From positions 1 to 64,000 of the forward strand of contig NZ_JACSQZ010000011.1 in NCBI RefSeq assembly GCF_014836325.1: a stretch of DNA of 64,000 bases. The letters run 5' to 3'. Shown piece by piece: positions 18,275 through 27,357 of this stretch. Within the stretch, counting starts at the first letter, position 1, and each line of letters opens with the position of its first letter. A model generated the notes under the pieces. It had not been told where the DNA came from and searched no databases. It saw nothing but the letters and a program-made list of their open reading frames with translations. This DNA comes from Clostridium gallinarum. GTDB taxonomy: Bacteria; Bacillota; Clostridia; Clostridiales; Clostridiaceae. Made by a program: the position numbers and the translations under genes.

Positions 18275-18739
18275 ATGAATAATACGCTTACTGAAGAAAA
18301 CATAAAAAAGTTGCAAGAAGAATTAGAATATAGATTGACTGTGAAAAGAGCAGAAATAGCTAAAGAAAAAGCAATAGCTGCAGCTCATGGTGATAGATCA
18401 GAAAATGCTGAATATAAAGAAGCTTGTGCTAACTATAGAGAAAATGATAATAGAATACAATATCTTATGACTATGATTTCTACTGCTACAGTTATATCAG
18501 AGGATGAAATAGATAAATCTTCTCTTGATATCAATAGCAAAGCTAAAATTAGATTTATTGAGGATGATTTTGAGGATGTTATAACTTTAGTAACAGTTAT
18601 GGATTCTGATCCTGAAAATATGTGCATTAGTATAGAATCTGATTTAGGTCTAGCTATAAAAGGCAAAAAAGTTGGAGATATAGTTGAAGTAATTGCACCT
18701 GAAGATAAATATACAGTTGAAATCTTAGAAATATTATAA
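18275..18739 (+). CDS. GreA/GreB-family transcript cleavage factor paralogue
   Basis: This 154-residue protein has the Gre architecture: an N-terminal coiled coil with the acidic tip HGDRSENAEYKEA (D40, E43) and a C-terminal FKBP-like domain (GLAIKGKKVGDIVEV). Gre factors enter the RNA polymerase secondary channel and rescue backtracked complexes. The tip has GDRSENAEY where standard GreA has GDLSENAEY. The gene is monocistronic rather than in the usual clostridial greA-lysS position, so it may be a second paralogue. Confidence 0.9.
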   Translation: MNNTLTEENIKKLQEELEYRLTVKRAEIAKEKAIAAAHGDRSENAEYKEACANYRENDNRIQYLMTMISTATVISEDEIDKSSLDINSKAKIRFIEDDFEDVITLVTVMDSDPENMCISIESDLGLAIKGKKVGDIVEVIAPEDKYTVEILEIL

Positions 18740-18759
18740 TTACTTTCAAATCTATTTAT

Positions 18760-18791
18760 AAAAGGCAAATTCACTTTAGAATTTGCCTTTT
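18760..18791. terminator. bidirectional terminator between convergent genes
   Basis: The 13-bp perfect stem AAAAGGCAAATTC/GAATTTGCCTTTT has A- and T-runs on both sides. It serves the Gre-like gene on plus and the Gfo/Idh gene on minus. Confidence 0.85.
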
Positions 18792-18802
18792 ATATCTTAA
18801 TA

Positions 18803-19819
18803 TTATTTCAAATTTTTAATACCTTCCTCTAATATCTTTAATTGCAATAAAGTTTCTTCATCTTTAATAGTCTTATTCTTATTATTTATAATAACTTCAT
18901 ATAAATCATCATATACCCTTCCATAATCTCCATTTACTGATTTAACTTTTTCTTCATGCAAAATTCCTGATTCATCAATATAAGTTAATGTTCCATAATG
19001 TTCTAAAGTATCTACGCCAAAATCATTTTTATCTGGCATATAGAACATCTTTAAATGCTCTTCTTGTCTATCTTTTGTTTCCTTTACAAAGCATCCCTTT
19101 TTCCCATATACTATAAAGCTTGGCCTTGGTTTTATTCTAAAATAGCTAGATTTAACCGATACTTTTAGATTTCCATAATATAGATCTAAATCAAAATAAT
19201 CATTCATTCTCCCTCTACCTAATAATTGTCTTACATCATAATTAATATTATCTGGTTTTCCAAAATAACTAATTACTTGATCTAAAGTATGACATGCATG
19301 TGTATATAAAAAAGATTCATAGGGAGAAAATTGCGATGTTTTTTCAGGAATTTCTGGCCTAAAATAATCAAAATTCATTTCAAGTTCAAATATATCTCCA
19401 ATCTTTCCGTCTTCTATAACTTTTTGAACTGTTAAAAAGTCACTATCGAACCTTCTATTTTGATAAGCTTGAACTATTAATCCTTTTGAATTTGCTAATT
19501 CAAACAATTCTTTTGCTTCTACATATGTTTCGGTAAATGGCTTTTCTACTAAACAGTGTTTGTTATTTTCTAAAACTAATTTTGCGTAATCATAATGACT
19601 ATCTTGTTTTGTACAAACAACTATCAATTGAATATCTTCATCTTTTAAAAGTTCATCTAAATTTGATGTGTATTTAACTCCCTCAATTCTATCCCAAGCT
19701 TCATTATTAGGATTTCTTTGATAAATAGTTTTTACTTTTATATTTTTTCTTTGCATAACAAAAGGTAAATGATATCTATTTGTACTTTTTCCATTACCTA
19801 TATATCCTATAGTAAGCAT
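18803..19819 (-). CDS. Gfo/Idh/MocA-family oxidoreductase
   Basis: This 338-residue protein has an N-terminal Rossmann fold (IGYIGNGKSTNRYH) and the family EKPF motif (LVEKPFTET). A C-terminal alpha/beta domain with a HACHTLDQVI histidine segment follows. It oxidises or reduces a sugar, inositol or similar substrate with NAD(P). I prefer the ATG at 19819, which has GGGGA upstream; the in-frame ATG at 19837 has no RBS. It stands alone, so the substrate is not indicated. Confidence 0.88.
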   Translation of the reverse strand: MLTIGYIGNGKSTNRYHLPFVMQRKNIKVKTIYQRNPNNEAWDRIEGVKYTSNLDELLKDEDIQLIVVCTKQDSHYDYAKLVLENNKHCLVEKPFTETYVEAKELFELANSKGLIVQAYQNRRFDSDFLTVQKVIEDGKIGDIFELEMNFDYFRPEIPEKTSQFSPYESFLYTHACHTLDQVISYFGKPDNINYDVRQLLGRGRMNDYFDLDLYYGNLKVSVKSSYFRIKPRPSFIVYGKKGCFVKETKDRQEEHLKMFYMPDKNDFGVDTLEHYGTLTYIDESGILHEEKVKSVNGDYGRVYDDLYEVIINNKNKTIKDEETLLQLKILEEGIKNLK

Positions 19820-19925
19820 AACATTCCCCGCTTTCATTTTAATACTAGCACATTAATTATACTCTTATTGATAAAAAAATAAAAATCTATATATGTAAAG
19901 GAACATATTTTTATTAACTAATTTA

Positions 19926-20804
19926 TTAATTTCTTAAATCTCTACTAAACTTTCTATATTTAAGAGGGGTCATTCCATATCGCTTTTTAAATATCCTAAA
20001 AAAATAACTTTTTTCTTTAAATCCTATTATTTCAGAAATATTTTGCACTGACAAATCAGTAGTAATAAGTAGCCATTTAGATTTTTCTAATTTTATTTCT
20101 CTTAATTTATTCGAAAAACTGTCCTTTGCTAAATTTTTAAAACGCATAGAAAAATAAGTTGGGTTAAAATTAAAATCCTTTGCCATACTATTTAATGTTA
20201 CTGTGGAATAATTATCTACCATATATTTCAACCATCTACCTATATCATAATTTTCCATCATACTAGACTCGCTAATAATTAATGAATCCTTATGAAAATT
20301 ATGTAGATTAGATAAAAATAATACTAATGCTGCTTTAACTAACTTTTCATTATTTTCACTAATAGTACTTACCTCATATAAAAAAATATTTAAATATTTT
20401 TTTATTATATTATAAGTTGTAATATCAAATACTAAATACTCTAACTTTTTATTATCTAATCTAATAAAGTCATAGAATATTGGACAATCTGCCATTTGAT
20501 ATTTTAAATTAGAATCAAAAAACTCCTCTTTAAAATTAACTACACATATCTTTGAATTTTTTTCATTATTTACGTACTTAATATTAGATGCATATTTTAC
20601 TAAAACAATATTTCCTTCTACCAAATTAATAATCTTTGAATTTATTTCAATGCTTACAATTCCATAAACAATTATAAGTGATATATATTTTTCTTCAGAA
20701 ATAAGTGTTCCCTTTCCATTTTTCAATAAATTCAAACTGTAATATCCATCAATATTTTTGTCAATCATCTTACTTATTTGTTCTAAAATTAAATTTTTAT
20801 CCAA
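19926..20804 (-). CDS. AraC-family transcriptional regulator
   Basis: This 292-residue protein has an N-terminal cupin-like sensing region and a C-terminal pair of helix-turn-helix motifs (about 195-290, ending in IIGFKEKSYFFRIFKKRYGMTP-type AraC text). The frame begins at a TTG (20804) after a modest AAAGAG; the ATG in between is out of frame. It is divergent from the flavoprotein reductase gene with 195 bp between them, so it is the likely activator of that gene. The inducer is unknown. Confidence 0.88.
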   Translation of the reverse strand: MDKNLILEQISKMIDKNIDGYYSLNLLKNGKGTLISEEKYISLIIVYGIVSIEINSKIINLVEGNIVLVKYASNIKYVNNEKNSKICVVNFKEEFFDSNLKYQMADCPIFYDFIRLDNKKLEYLVFDITTYNIIKKYLNIFLYEVSTISENNEKLVKAALVLFLSNLHNFHKDSLIISESSMMENYDIGRWLKYMVDNYSTVTLNSMAKDFNFNPTYFSMRFKNLAKDSFSNKLREIKLEKSKWLLITTDLSVQNISEIIGFKEKSYFFRIFKKRYGMTPLKYRKFSRDLRN

Positions 20805-20930
20805 TTGTCTGATTCTCTTTCATATTTTTTAACAAAGTTTATTTTCTATTCTATTAATTATTTTATATAATTTTATATAAAATGCAATATAATATAAAAA
20901 TAAACCACTTTTTACACAAATTATAGCATC

Positions 20931-20959
20931 TTAACATAAAAAATCATATCTGTTATACT
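20931..20959 (+). promoter_or_regulatory. promoter of the flavoprotein reductase
   Basis: TTAACA (20931-20936), a 17-bp spacer and TATACT (20954-20959) lie in the divergent AraC/reductase region. Confidence 0.7.
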
Positions 20960-20999
20960 TCTTATCGGTTAAAAAAATAACAATCAATTAGGGGGAAAT

Positions 21000-22892
21000 A
21001 TGAAAAAGAATTTTTTACGTAAGTTAATCTCAACTACTTTAGCTTTCGCATTATCAACTAGCTTACTAATAGGATGCGAATCTAAAAGTAACTCTGTTGC
21101 TAAAGCTGGAACTTATACAGCAACTGAAAAAGGCTTTGGCGGAGATGTTACAGTAAATTTAACAATATCAGAAGATGGTAAAATATCTTCAATAGATGTT
21201 AATGCTGACTCTGAAACTCCTACTATCGGAGGTGAAGCAGCTCCAAAATTAGCCAAAACTATAGTTGATACTCAAAGTTTAGCTATAGATACTGTAAGTG
21301 GAGCTACTTATACTAGTACTGCAGTTATAAATGCAGTTACTGCTGCATTAACTGAAGCAGGTGCAGATATAGATGCTTTTAAGAATAATGAAATTTCTAA
21401 AAATGGAGAAAATGAAGAAGTTAATGTTGATGTAGTCGTTGTAGGTGCTGGTGGTTCTGGTACAGCTGCTGCTCTAGCTGCTACTGAAGCTGGACTTAAC
21501 GTGTTAATAGTTGAAAAAAATCCTTCAGCTGGTGGTAACTCAAAAATAGCTTCAGGTTTCTTTGCAATTGGTACTGAATTACAAAAAAGCGAAGGTCTTA
21601 ATCTTTCTGTAGATAAAGCAGTTCAAGATTTAATGGAATTTAATCAATATTTATCCAACGGTACTATTGTAAGAAAAATTGTTGAAAACGCTGCTGATAC
21701 AGTTGAATGGTTACAAGGATATGGAGTTGAATTCTATCTTCCTGAAACAACTACTCAAGCTGCTCATGAAGATGATCCTTATAAATGGAAAACATATCAT
21801 AAATTTGTAGATCAAGCTCAAGCTTTTGAAAATATGTACACTAATCTTGAAAATATGGGAGCTAAAGTTGTTTATAATACTTCTTTAGATACAATAATGA
21901 AAAATAGTGATGGTGTTGTAACTGGTATAACTGCAACAAAAGAAGATGGTGGTATATTAACTGTTAATGCAAATGCAACTATTATTTGTACAGGTGGTTT
22001 TGGTGCTAATGAAGAAAAAACATCTGCTGCTTTAAATTCTAATTTATTTAATTCACTTGGAATGCCAAATAATGGTGAAGGTATTGAAGCAATTGAAGCA
22101 ATTGGTGGCTTTGATTTAGATGGAACTCCACTTTTACATGCTTGTCAATTTGCTGAATCAACAGTTAAGCAGGATTCTGCTGGTGAAAATCTTGCTGGAT
22201 TCTCTGATACAAGCTTAACACAAATACTTAACAGTCCATTATTATGGGTAGATATTACTGGTAGTCGTTTCACTAACGAGGATGTTGTTTATGATACAGC
22301 TTTCTGGGCAAATGCTGCATATACAGTTGGTGGAAAATACTATATTATAGTTGATAAAGCTACATTAGAAGATTTTTCAAAAGGAACATCTCTAACTGTA
22401 TCTCAAGCTGGTCCTGGAGCTAAGATGGATCTTGATGATTTTGTTAAATTAGCAGACCAATCTGTTGAAGCTGGTACTGCATTTAAGGGAAGTACACTTG
22501 AAGAATTAGCTGAAGCTACTGGAATGAATGCTGATGACTTAAAAGCTACTGTTGAACGTTATAATTCAATGGTTGAAAAAGGTTCAGATACTGATTATGG
22601 TAAAGCAAGCTCATCATTAGCTTATAAAGTTGAATCTGGCGATTATTATGCCTTTGATGTACGTGGAGTATTCTTAGGTACAGTTGGTGGAGTTAAAGTA
22701 GATGACAATATGCAAGTTATGACTACTGATTTCGAATTAATTCCTGGTTTATATGCTGCTGGAACAACAGCTGGTGGATATTATACAGGGGTTGGATATC
22801 CTCCATATGAAGGTTTAGCTTGTGGATTTGCTTATACTTCTGGTAGAATAGCAGGAACAAGTGCTGTTGAATATGTAAATTCAATAAAATAA
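21000..22892 (+). CDS. extracellular flavinylated fumarate reductase-like lipoprotein
   Basis: This 630-residue protein has a lipoprotein signal (LLIGC, lipid-bearing C26). An FMN-binding domain (about 38-115) carries the ApbE flavinylation motif DTVSGAT (acceptor T103). A FAD-dependent fumarate-reductase/urocanate-reductase domain follows (GAGGSGTAAALAA dinucleotide loop near 148; GTTAGGYY and YEGLACG late). It would sit on the outer membrane face and pass electrons via covalent FMN and FAD to a soluble acceptor such as fumarate, urocanate or a related enoate. The gene ends at a two-way terminator. A divergent AraC gene probably controls it. The acceptor is inferred only. Confidence 0.92.
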   Translation: MKKNFLRKLISTTLAFALSTSLLIGCESKSNSVAKAGTYTATEKGFGGDVTVNLTISEDGKISSIDVNADSETPTIGGEAAPKLAKTIVDTQSLAIDTVSGATYTSTAVINAVTAALTEAGADIDAFKNNEISKNGENEEVNVDVVVVGAGGSGTAAALAATEAGLNVLIVEKNPSAGGNSKIASGFFAIGTELQKSEGLNLSVDKAVQDLMEFNQYLSNGTIVRKIVENAADTVEWLQGYGVEFYLPETTTQAAHEDDPYKWKTYHKFVDQAQAFENMYTNLENMGAKVVYNTSLDTIMKNSDGVVTGITATKEDGGILTVNANATIICTGGFGANEEKTSAALNSNLFNSLGMPNNGEGIEAIEAIGGFDLDGTPLLHACQFAESTVKQDSAGENLAGFSDTSLTQILNSPLLWVDITGSRFTNEDVVYDTAFWANAAYTVGGKYYIIVDKATLEDFSKGTSLTVSQAGPGAKMDLDDFVKLADQSVEAGTAFKGSTLEELAEATGMNADDLKATVERYNSMVEKGSDTDYGKASSSLAYKVESGDYYAFDVRGVFLGTVGGVKVDDNMQVMTTDFELIPGLYAAGTTAGGYYTGVGYPPYEGLACGFAYTSGRIAGTSAVEYVNSIK

Positions 22893-22902
22893 ATTAATAA
22901 AT

Positions 22903-22935
22903 AAAAAATCTGCGATATTTTATCGCAGATTTTTT
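22903..22935. terminator. bidirectional terminator between convergent genes
   Basis: The perfect 15-bp stem AAAAAATCTGCGATA/TATCGCAGATTTTTT has a TTT loop. It serves the reductase on plus and fprA on minus. Confidence 0.9.
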
Positions 22936-22967
22936 ATTTATTATACCAATTTTAATGTTATAATTAA

Positions 22968-24167
22968 CTACTTCATAGATTCAATAACACTATCAACAAG
23001 TGCATCCATATCAACAACATTATCTTCCTTCATTGATGAAACTAAAGAAAGTTTATTATCTAGTATATTCATCTTCTTCATTCCATCAAAACATTTTTCC
23101 ATTAATTGTCCTGATTTAGTTGCCCATGAACCATTTTCAATTAATGCAACAGTTCTATTTTGAACATTAAGAGCCTTCATATCCATTAAGTAGTTATGCA
23201 TTAAAGGATATATACCTAAGTTATATGTTACAGAAGCTATAACTAAATGGCTAACTCTAAATGTTTCAGCAATTAATGTTGATACATGTGTATTTGACAC
23301 ATCATACATAACTATATTTGTTATTCCTTTTTCAACAAACTTAGTTGCTAATGCATTAGCTGCTGATTCAGTATTTCCATACATTGAAGCATATACTATC
23401 ATTACAGCTTCTTCTTCTGGTTCATACTTACTCCACTTATCATGCTTGTCTATAAAATAACCTAAGTTTGTTCTCCAAACTGGTCCATGTAATGGACAAA
23501 TCATCTTAATATCAAGATTACTTGCTTTCTTAAGAAGTGATTGTACTTGTGGACCATATTTACCAACTATATTTGTATAATATCTTCTGGCATCATCTAT
23601 CCAATCACGCTCAAAGTTAACTTCATCATTAAATAATTTTCCATCTAATGCTCCAAATGAACCAAAGGCATCAGCTGAGAATAAAACACCATTTGTAGTA
23701 TCAAAGCTAACCATAACTTCTGGCCAGTGTACCATTGGTGCACTTATAAACTTAATTTCATGTTTACCAAAAGATTTTACATCTCCATCTTTTACTTCTA
23801 TTATTCTACCATCTACGTTGAAACCAAATTGTCTCATTAATAAAAATGATTTTTCAGTACTTATTATTTTCACATCTGGATAACGTATAATTATTTCCTC
23901 TATTGAAGCACCGTGATCTGGTTCCATATGATTAATAACTAAATAATCTAAACTTCTACCATTTAAAACAGCTTCAATATTCTCTAAAAATTGTCTAGAT
24001 ATTGACCAATCTACAGTATCAAATAATACTGTTTTCTCATCTAATAATAAGTATGAATTATATGAAACACCTCTTGGAATTGGGTGAATATTTTCAAATA
24101 GAGCAAGACGTCTATCATTACCACCTACCCAATACAGGTCTTCAGTTACTTTTCTAACACAAAACAT
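22968..24167 (-). CDS. fprA: A-type flavoprotein / flavodiiron protein (O2/NO reductase)
   Basis: This 399-residue protein has an N-terminal metallo-beta-lactamase domain with diiron ligands (H80, E82, D84, H85 in HMEPDH; further His/Asp in APMVHWPE, SADAFG and CPLHGPVW). A C-terminal flavodoxin domain (about 256-399, VYASMYGNTE) binds FMN. Flavodiiron proteins reduce O2 to water (or NO to N2O) with electrons from rubredoxin. The gene lies 45 bp downstream of the acyl-CoA dehydrogenase/ETF/rubredoxin fusion, which supplies just such a rubredoxin domain. The start is preceded by AGGAGG. Confidence 0.95.
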   Translation of the reverse strand: MFCVRKVTEDLYWVGGNDRRLALFENIHPIPRGVSYNSYLLLDEKTVLFDTVDWSISRQFLENIEAVLNGRSLDYLVINHMEPDHGASIEEIIIRYPDVKIISTEKSFLLMRQFGFNVDGRIIEVKDGDVKSFGKHEIKFISAPMVHWPEVMVSFDTTNGVLFSADAFGSFGALDGKLFNDEVNFERDWIDDARRYYTNIVGKYGPQVQSLLKKASNLDIKMICPLHGPVWRTNLGYFIDKHDKWSKYEPEEEAVMIVYASMYGNTESAANALATKFVEKGITNIVMYDVSNTHVSTLIAETFRVSHLVIASVTYNLGIYPLMHNYLMDMKALNVQNRTVALIENGSWATKSGQLMEKCFDGMKKMNILDNKLSLVSSMKEDNVVDMDALVDSVIESMK

Positions 24168-24212
24168 AAATTAATCCTCCTTTTGACTATGAAAATTTAA
24201 ATTAGCTAAAGA

Positions 24213-26117
24213 TTAAGCTTCTATAAAATTAGATTTTTCTTCACCACAATCTGGACATATCCATTCTTCTGGGAGTTTTTCAAATAAAGTTCCTGACTCT
24301 ATTTCATTCTCCTCATCACCTATTTCAGGATCATATTCATATCCACAACCAGTGCATACATATGTCTTCCATGTAGGTTTAATCTTTTTCGGAATATGTC
24401 TCTTCATCTTTTTCATAGGAGGAGCATCCTTCTTAGGTTCCCCATTATCTAAAGCAGCTGTTAATAATGGCATTATTTCAATTAAATCACCAACTATACC
24501 ATAATCAGTATTTTTAAATATTGGTGCATTAGGATTATTATTAATAGCAACTATAGTTGTAGCATCCTTTATCCCCTTCAGATGTTGTCCAGCACCTGAT
24601 ATTCCACATGCTATATAAAGATTTCCATTAAACTTTTGGCCTGACATTCCAACATAACGATTTAGAGGTAAATATTTTAATGTTTCAGCTACAGGACGTG
24701 ATGAACCAATAGCTGCACCAGCTTGGACAGCTAATGCCCTTGCTAATTCCATATTTTTTTCTTCTCCAATTCCTCTACCAACACTAACTACACGTTCTGC
24801 TTTTGGTATTGGAGTATTTATATCTATTCCTATAGTAAAATCATATCCATCAGATTTTAAAGCTTCTACAAGCTTATCCACTTTTTCTTTAGCTGTACCT
24901 TCATTAAATATAACCTTCTTACGAGCCCCTGTCAATGGGTCAGCTTTCTTCTTTGCTTTAGAATCCTTCTTAGGCATCTTTCCTATAATATGTGATGCTA
25001 TAACAACTCTTTGAATTTCATTAGTTCCTTCATAAATTGTGCAAATCTTAGCATCTCTATAAGCTCTTTCTACTTCCATTCCCTTTAAGTACCCTGAACC
25101 ACCAAATATTTGTAATGCATCATTAACTACTTCTAAACATATATCAGAGGCATATTGCTTAGCCATAGCAGCTTCCATTGAATATGGTTCATGATTTTCT
25201 TTAAGCTCTGCTGCACTATAAACTAACATTCTAGCACATCTTAATTTAGTTGCCATGTCTGCTAACTTAAAAGAAATTACTTGTTGCTGGCATATAGGCT
25301 TTCCAAATTGAACTCTTTCCTTAGAATATTCTAAAGCGTTTTCATAAGCTCCTTGAGCTATTCCTAAAGCTTGGGCTGCTATTCCTATACGTCCACCATC
25401 TAATGTTTGCATAGCTATTTTAAAGCCTTCCCCTTCTTTTCCTAATAAATTTTCCTTAGGAACTTTTACATTATTAAATATTAATTCTGCAGTTGAAGAT
25501 GAACGAATACCCATTTTATCGTAATGATCTCCAAAAGTGAAACCTTCCCATCCTTTTTCAACTATAAAAGCACTAATTCCTCTTACTCCTATATCTGGAG
25601 TAGTTACTGCAAATACAACATATGTATCTGCCTTATCTGCATTTGTTATAAATATCTTACCACCATTTAAAATATAATAATCTTCTTCTAATACTGCAGT
25701 TGTCTCAGTTCCACCTGCATCACTACCTGCATTAGGTTCTGTTAATCCAAATGCTCCAATTTTTTCTCCCTTTGCTAAAGGAACTAAATATTTTTGTTTT
25801 TGTTCCTCAGTTCCAAAAGCAGCTATTGGATAACTACCTAATGAAACATGAGCTGACAATATTACTCCTGTTCCACCATCAACTCTAGAAAGTTCTTCTA
25901 CAGCAATAGCATAACTAATAACATCTCTTCCTAACCCACCATATTCTTTTGGATAAGGTGTTCCAAGTACACCCATTTCCCCTAATTTTTTAACCACTTC
26001 TGTTGGAAAAATATTTTCCTTATCCCACATAAAGGCTTGTGGTCTTATTTCAGCCTCTGAAAATTCTCTAATTTTAGCACGAAATTCTTCGTGTTGTTCT
26101 GTAGTCTTAAAAAACAT
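24213..26117 (-). CDS. acyl-CoA dehydrogenase / ETF-alpha C-domain / rubredoxin fusion
   Basis: This 634-residue protein joins three modules. Residues 1-380 are an acyl-CoA dehydrogenase with the catalytic base in IYEGTNE (E363) and the FAD segment [12 protein letters not shown]. Residues about 395-565 match the FAD-binding C-terminal domain of ETF-alpha (GRGIGEEKN, then [27 protein letters not shown]). Residues about 583-634 are rubredoxin (CTGC at 588-591, CPDC at 621-624). ETF-beta and the ETF-alpha N-domain are absent. Electrons could flow from acyl-CoA through two FADs to rubredoxin inside one chain and then to FprA, encoded next. GGGAGG precedes the start. Confidence 0.93.
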   Translation of the reverse strand: MFFKTTEQHEEFRAKIREFSEAEIRPQAFMWDKENIFPTEVVKKLGEMGVLGTPYPKEYGGLGRDVISYAIAVEELSRVDGGTGVILSAHVSLGSYPIAAFGTEEQKQKYLVPLAKGEKIGAFGLTEPNAGSDAGGTETTAVLEEDYYILNGGKIFITNADKADTYVVFAVTTPDIGVRGISAFIVEKGWEGFTFGDHYDKMGIRSSSTAELIFNNVKVPKENLLGKEGEGFKIAMQTLDGGRIGIAAQALGIAQGAYENALEYSKERVQFGKPICQQQVISFKLADMATKLRCARMLVYSAAELKENHEPYSMEAAMAKQYASDICLEVVNDALQIFGGSGYLKGMEVERAYRDAKICTIYEGTNEIQRVVIASHIIGKMPKKDSKAKKKADPLTGARKKVIFNEGTAKEKVDKLVEALKSDGYDFTIGIDINTPIPKAERVVSVGRGIGEEKNMELARALAVQAGAAIGSSRPVAETLKYLPLNRYVGMSGQKFNGNLYIACGISGAGQHLKGIKDATTIVAINNNPNAPIFKNTDYGIVGDLIEIMPLLTAALDNGEPKKDAPPMKKMKRHIPKKIKPTWKTYVCTGCGYEYDPEIGDEENEIESGTLFEKLPEEWICPDCGEEKSNFIEA

Positions 26118-26221
26118 AAATATGCCTCCCTTTATTTAGTGTTAAAAACTTTAAACACTTTACCATATAATAAAAGCTAAAACTAATACTGCAACTAATT
26201 ATACCAATTTTTTCTATCTAT

Positions 26222-26236
26222 TAATAATTATTATTT
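26222..26236 (-). promoter_or_regulatory. PerR-box-like operator
   Basis: A perfect 12-bp palindrome, TAATAATTATTA (26222-26233), contains ATAAT-T-ATTAT. That is the core of the PerR consensus TTATAATNATTATAA (12 of 15 positions overall, counting N). It touches the -10 of the acyl-CoA dehydrogenase/fprA promoter. The AT-rich background weakens the call. Confidence 0.45.
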
Positions 26237-26261
26237 TAAAACTAATAATATTTATTGTCAA
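26233..26261 (-). promoter_or_regulatory. promoter of the acyl-CoA dehydrogenase fusion/fprA operon
   Basis: TTGACA (26256-26261), a 17-bp spacer and TAAAAT (26233-26238) are found, with a leader of about 110 nt before the start at 26117. The rest of the gap 26118-26462 shows nothing else besides the next terminator. Confidence 0.8.
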
Positions 26262-26424
26262 TCAATTCTGAAAATATTTACATATTTGAAGTTGTGCCAC
26301 TTTCTTTTATCATAATTCGCAAATTTATTCACTCCAAATCTTAAATATATCAAAATGAATATATAAAATGTATATTATAATTTTTTAATAACCATACCCT
26401 ACTTTTTAATAAATTTTTTTAAAT

Positions 26425-26459
26425 TATAAAAAGGTGTGATTAACTTAATCACACCTTTT
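26425..26459 (-). terminator. terminator of the 49-residue protein gene
   Basis: A 15-bp perfect inverted repeat, AAAAGGTGTGATTAA/TTAATCACACCTTTT (26429-26443 and 26445-26459), has an AT-rich tail. Confidence 0.8.
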
Positions 26460-26462
26460 GAA

Positions 26463-26612
26463 TTAAAATTTAGGACTTATTTCTGTTGATTGAATTCTCT
26501 TTAAATCTTTTTGTCTAAGTCTTGTTTCATTCATTATTTTATCCCAAGACTCTCCTGCTATTAACATATCTTTTGCTCTAGAATAAGCTTCATTTTTACT
26601 TTCTCTATTCAT
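26463..26612 (-). CDS. small conserved-looking protein (49 aa), possible helix-turn-helix
   Basis: This short ORF (MNRESKNEAY..., ending EISPKF) has a strong RBS (GGAGGAAAT then ATG) and its own terminator, so it is likely real. The middle segment (SWDKIMNETRLRQKDLKRIQ) could form a small helix-turn-helix. The protein is charged, with no cysteines or membrane span. I do not recognise a family. Confidence 0.7.
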   Translation of the reverse strand: MNRESKNEAYSRAKDMLIAGESWDKIMNETRLRQKDLKRIQSTEISPKF

Positions 26613-26832
26613 ATTTCCTCCAAGCTTTTCATTTTATATATTTTGTATTCATTTATATTATTAGAGGAATTAAGTTTATTTATTACAAAAGTATTTTGTT
26701 ATATTAATCCTATATTATTTTTACAATATATTTTAGAATTATTTATCTTTATATAATTTGTATTTTCTTTTTCCTATTTTGTATATAAAAAATATTATAT
26801 TTCTGCTATTTAATACTTCACTATAAATTAAT

Positions 26833-26878
26833 TGAACTTATAAAATGTTATTAATACAAATAACATTTTATAAGTTCA
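26833..26878. repeat. 20-bp perfect inverted repeat
   Basis: Arms 26833-26852 and 26859-26878 (TGAACTTATAAAATGTTATT and its complement) are perfectly matched around AATACA. It sits just beyond the zinc-ribbon terminator on the minus strand. The gap 26613-26919 otherwise holds only that terminator and the upstream region of the 49-residue gene. It lacks a good T-run, so its role is unclear. Confidence 0.6.
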
Positions 26879-26885
26879 TATACAT

Positions 26886-26913
26886 GAAAAAAGACTGTAG
26901 TCTCCTACAGTCT
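26886..26913 (-). terminator. terminator of the zinc-ribbon protein gene
   Basis: A 9-bp stem, AGACTGTAG/CTACAGTCT, has a 4-nt loop and is followed by T6 in the minus direction. Confidence 0.9.
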
Positions 26914-26919
26914 AATTTA

Positions 26920-27072
26920 CTATCTTCTGTTGTTGTTCTTTCTTGCTCTTCTGCAATCAGGACATCTAACTGGATCGTTATCGAATCCTTTTTCTTTGTA
27001 GAATTCTTGTTCTCCAACTGTGAACACAAATTCATTTCCGCAATCTTTACAAACTATTTTCTTATCTTCCAT
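26920..27072 (-). CDS. small zinc-ribbon protein (50 aa)
   Basis: This 50-residue protein has two CxxC pairs, C8-KD-C11 and C37-PD-C40, flanking FVFTVGEQEFYKEKGF, and a basic tail RRARKNNNRR. It matches the short zinc-ribbon family (probable zinc-binding domain) common in Clostridium. GGAGG lies 9-10 nt before the ATG and a strong terminator follows. The plus-strand frame across it is a shadow. The function is unknown; nucleic-acid binding is likely from the basic tail. Confidence 0.85.
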   Translation of the reverse strand: MEDKKIVCKDCGNEFVFTVGEQEFYKEKGFDNDPVRCPDCRRARKNNNRR

Positions 27073-27329
27073 TATAAAAACCTCCACTTTAAAGACCATA
27101 TAGTAATATTAATCTCTATTATGGAGAATATCATTATCTATCAAAATCTTTAAACTAATTATTTTTTATAGCTTTTAACTACTTTATTATAATATCATAC
27201 TTAATAAAAAAAATCTACACTTTTTTAATAATTATACATAAAAATTTTACCAATTTGATCATTAAATTCTCTTACTTTTTATAAGGCTAAATAATTTAAT
27301 TTTATAATTTGTAATAAACATTTCAATTC

Positions 27330-27357
27330 AAAAAATACCGGTAGTATATACTACCGG
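27330..27357 (-). terminator. palindromic terminator downstream of the amidase gene
   Basis: A 20-bp perfect palindrome, CCGGTAGTATATACTACCGG (27338-27357), is followed on the minus strand by TATTTTTT. It folds as an 8-bp stem with an AUAU loop. Confidence 0.8.

Noticed and set aside
26845-27153. 102-codon plus-strand frame across the zinc-ribbon gene
   Set aside because: It is a shadow. The minus-strand ORF 26920-27072 has an RBS, CxxC pairs and a terminator, and the plus frame runs through that terminator.
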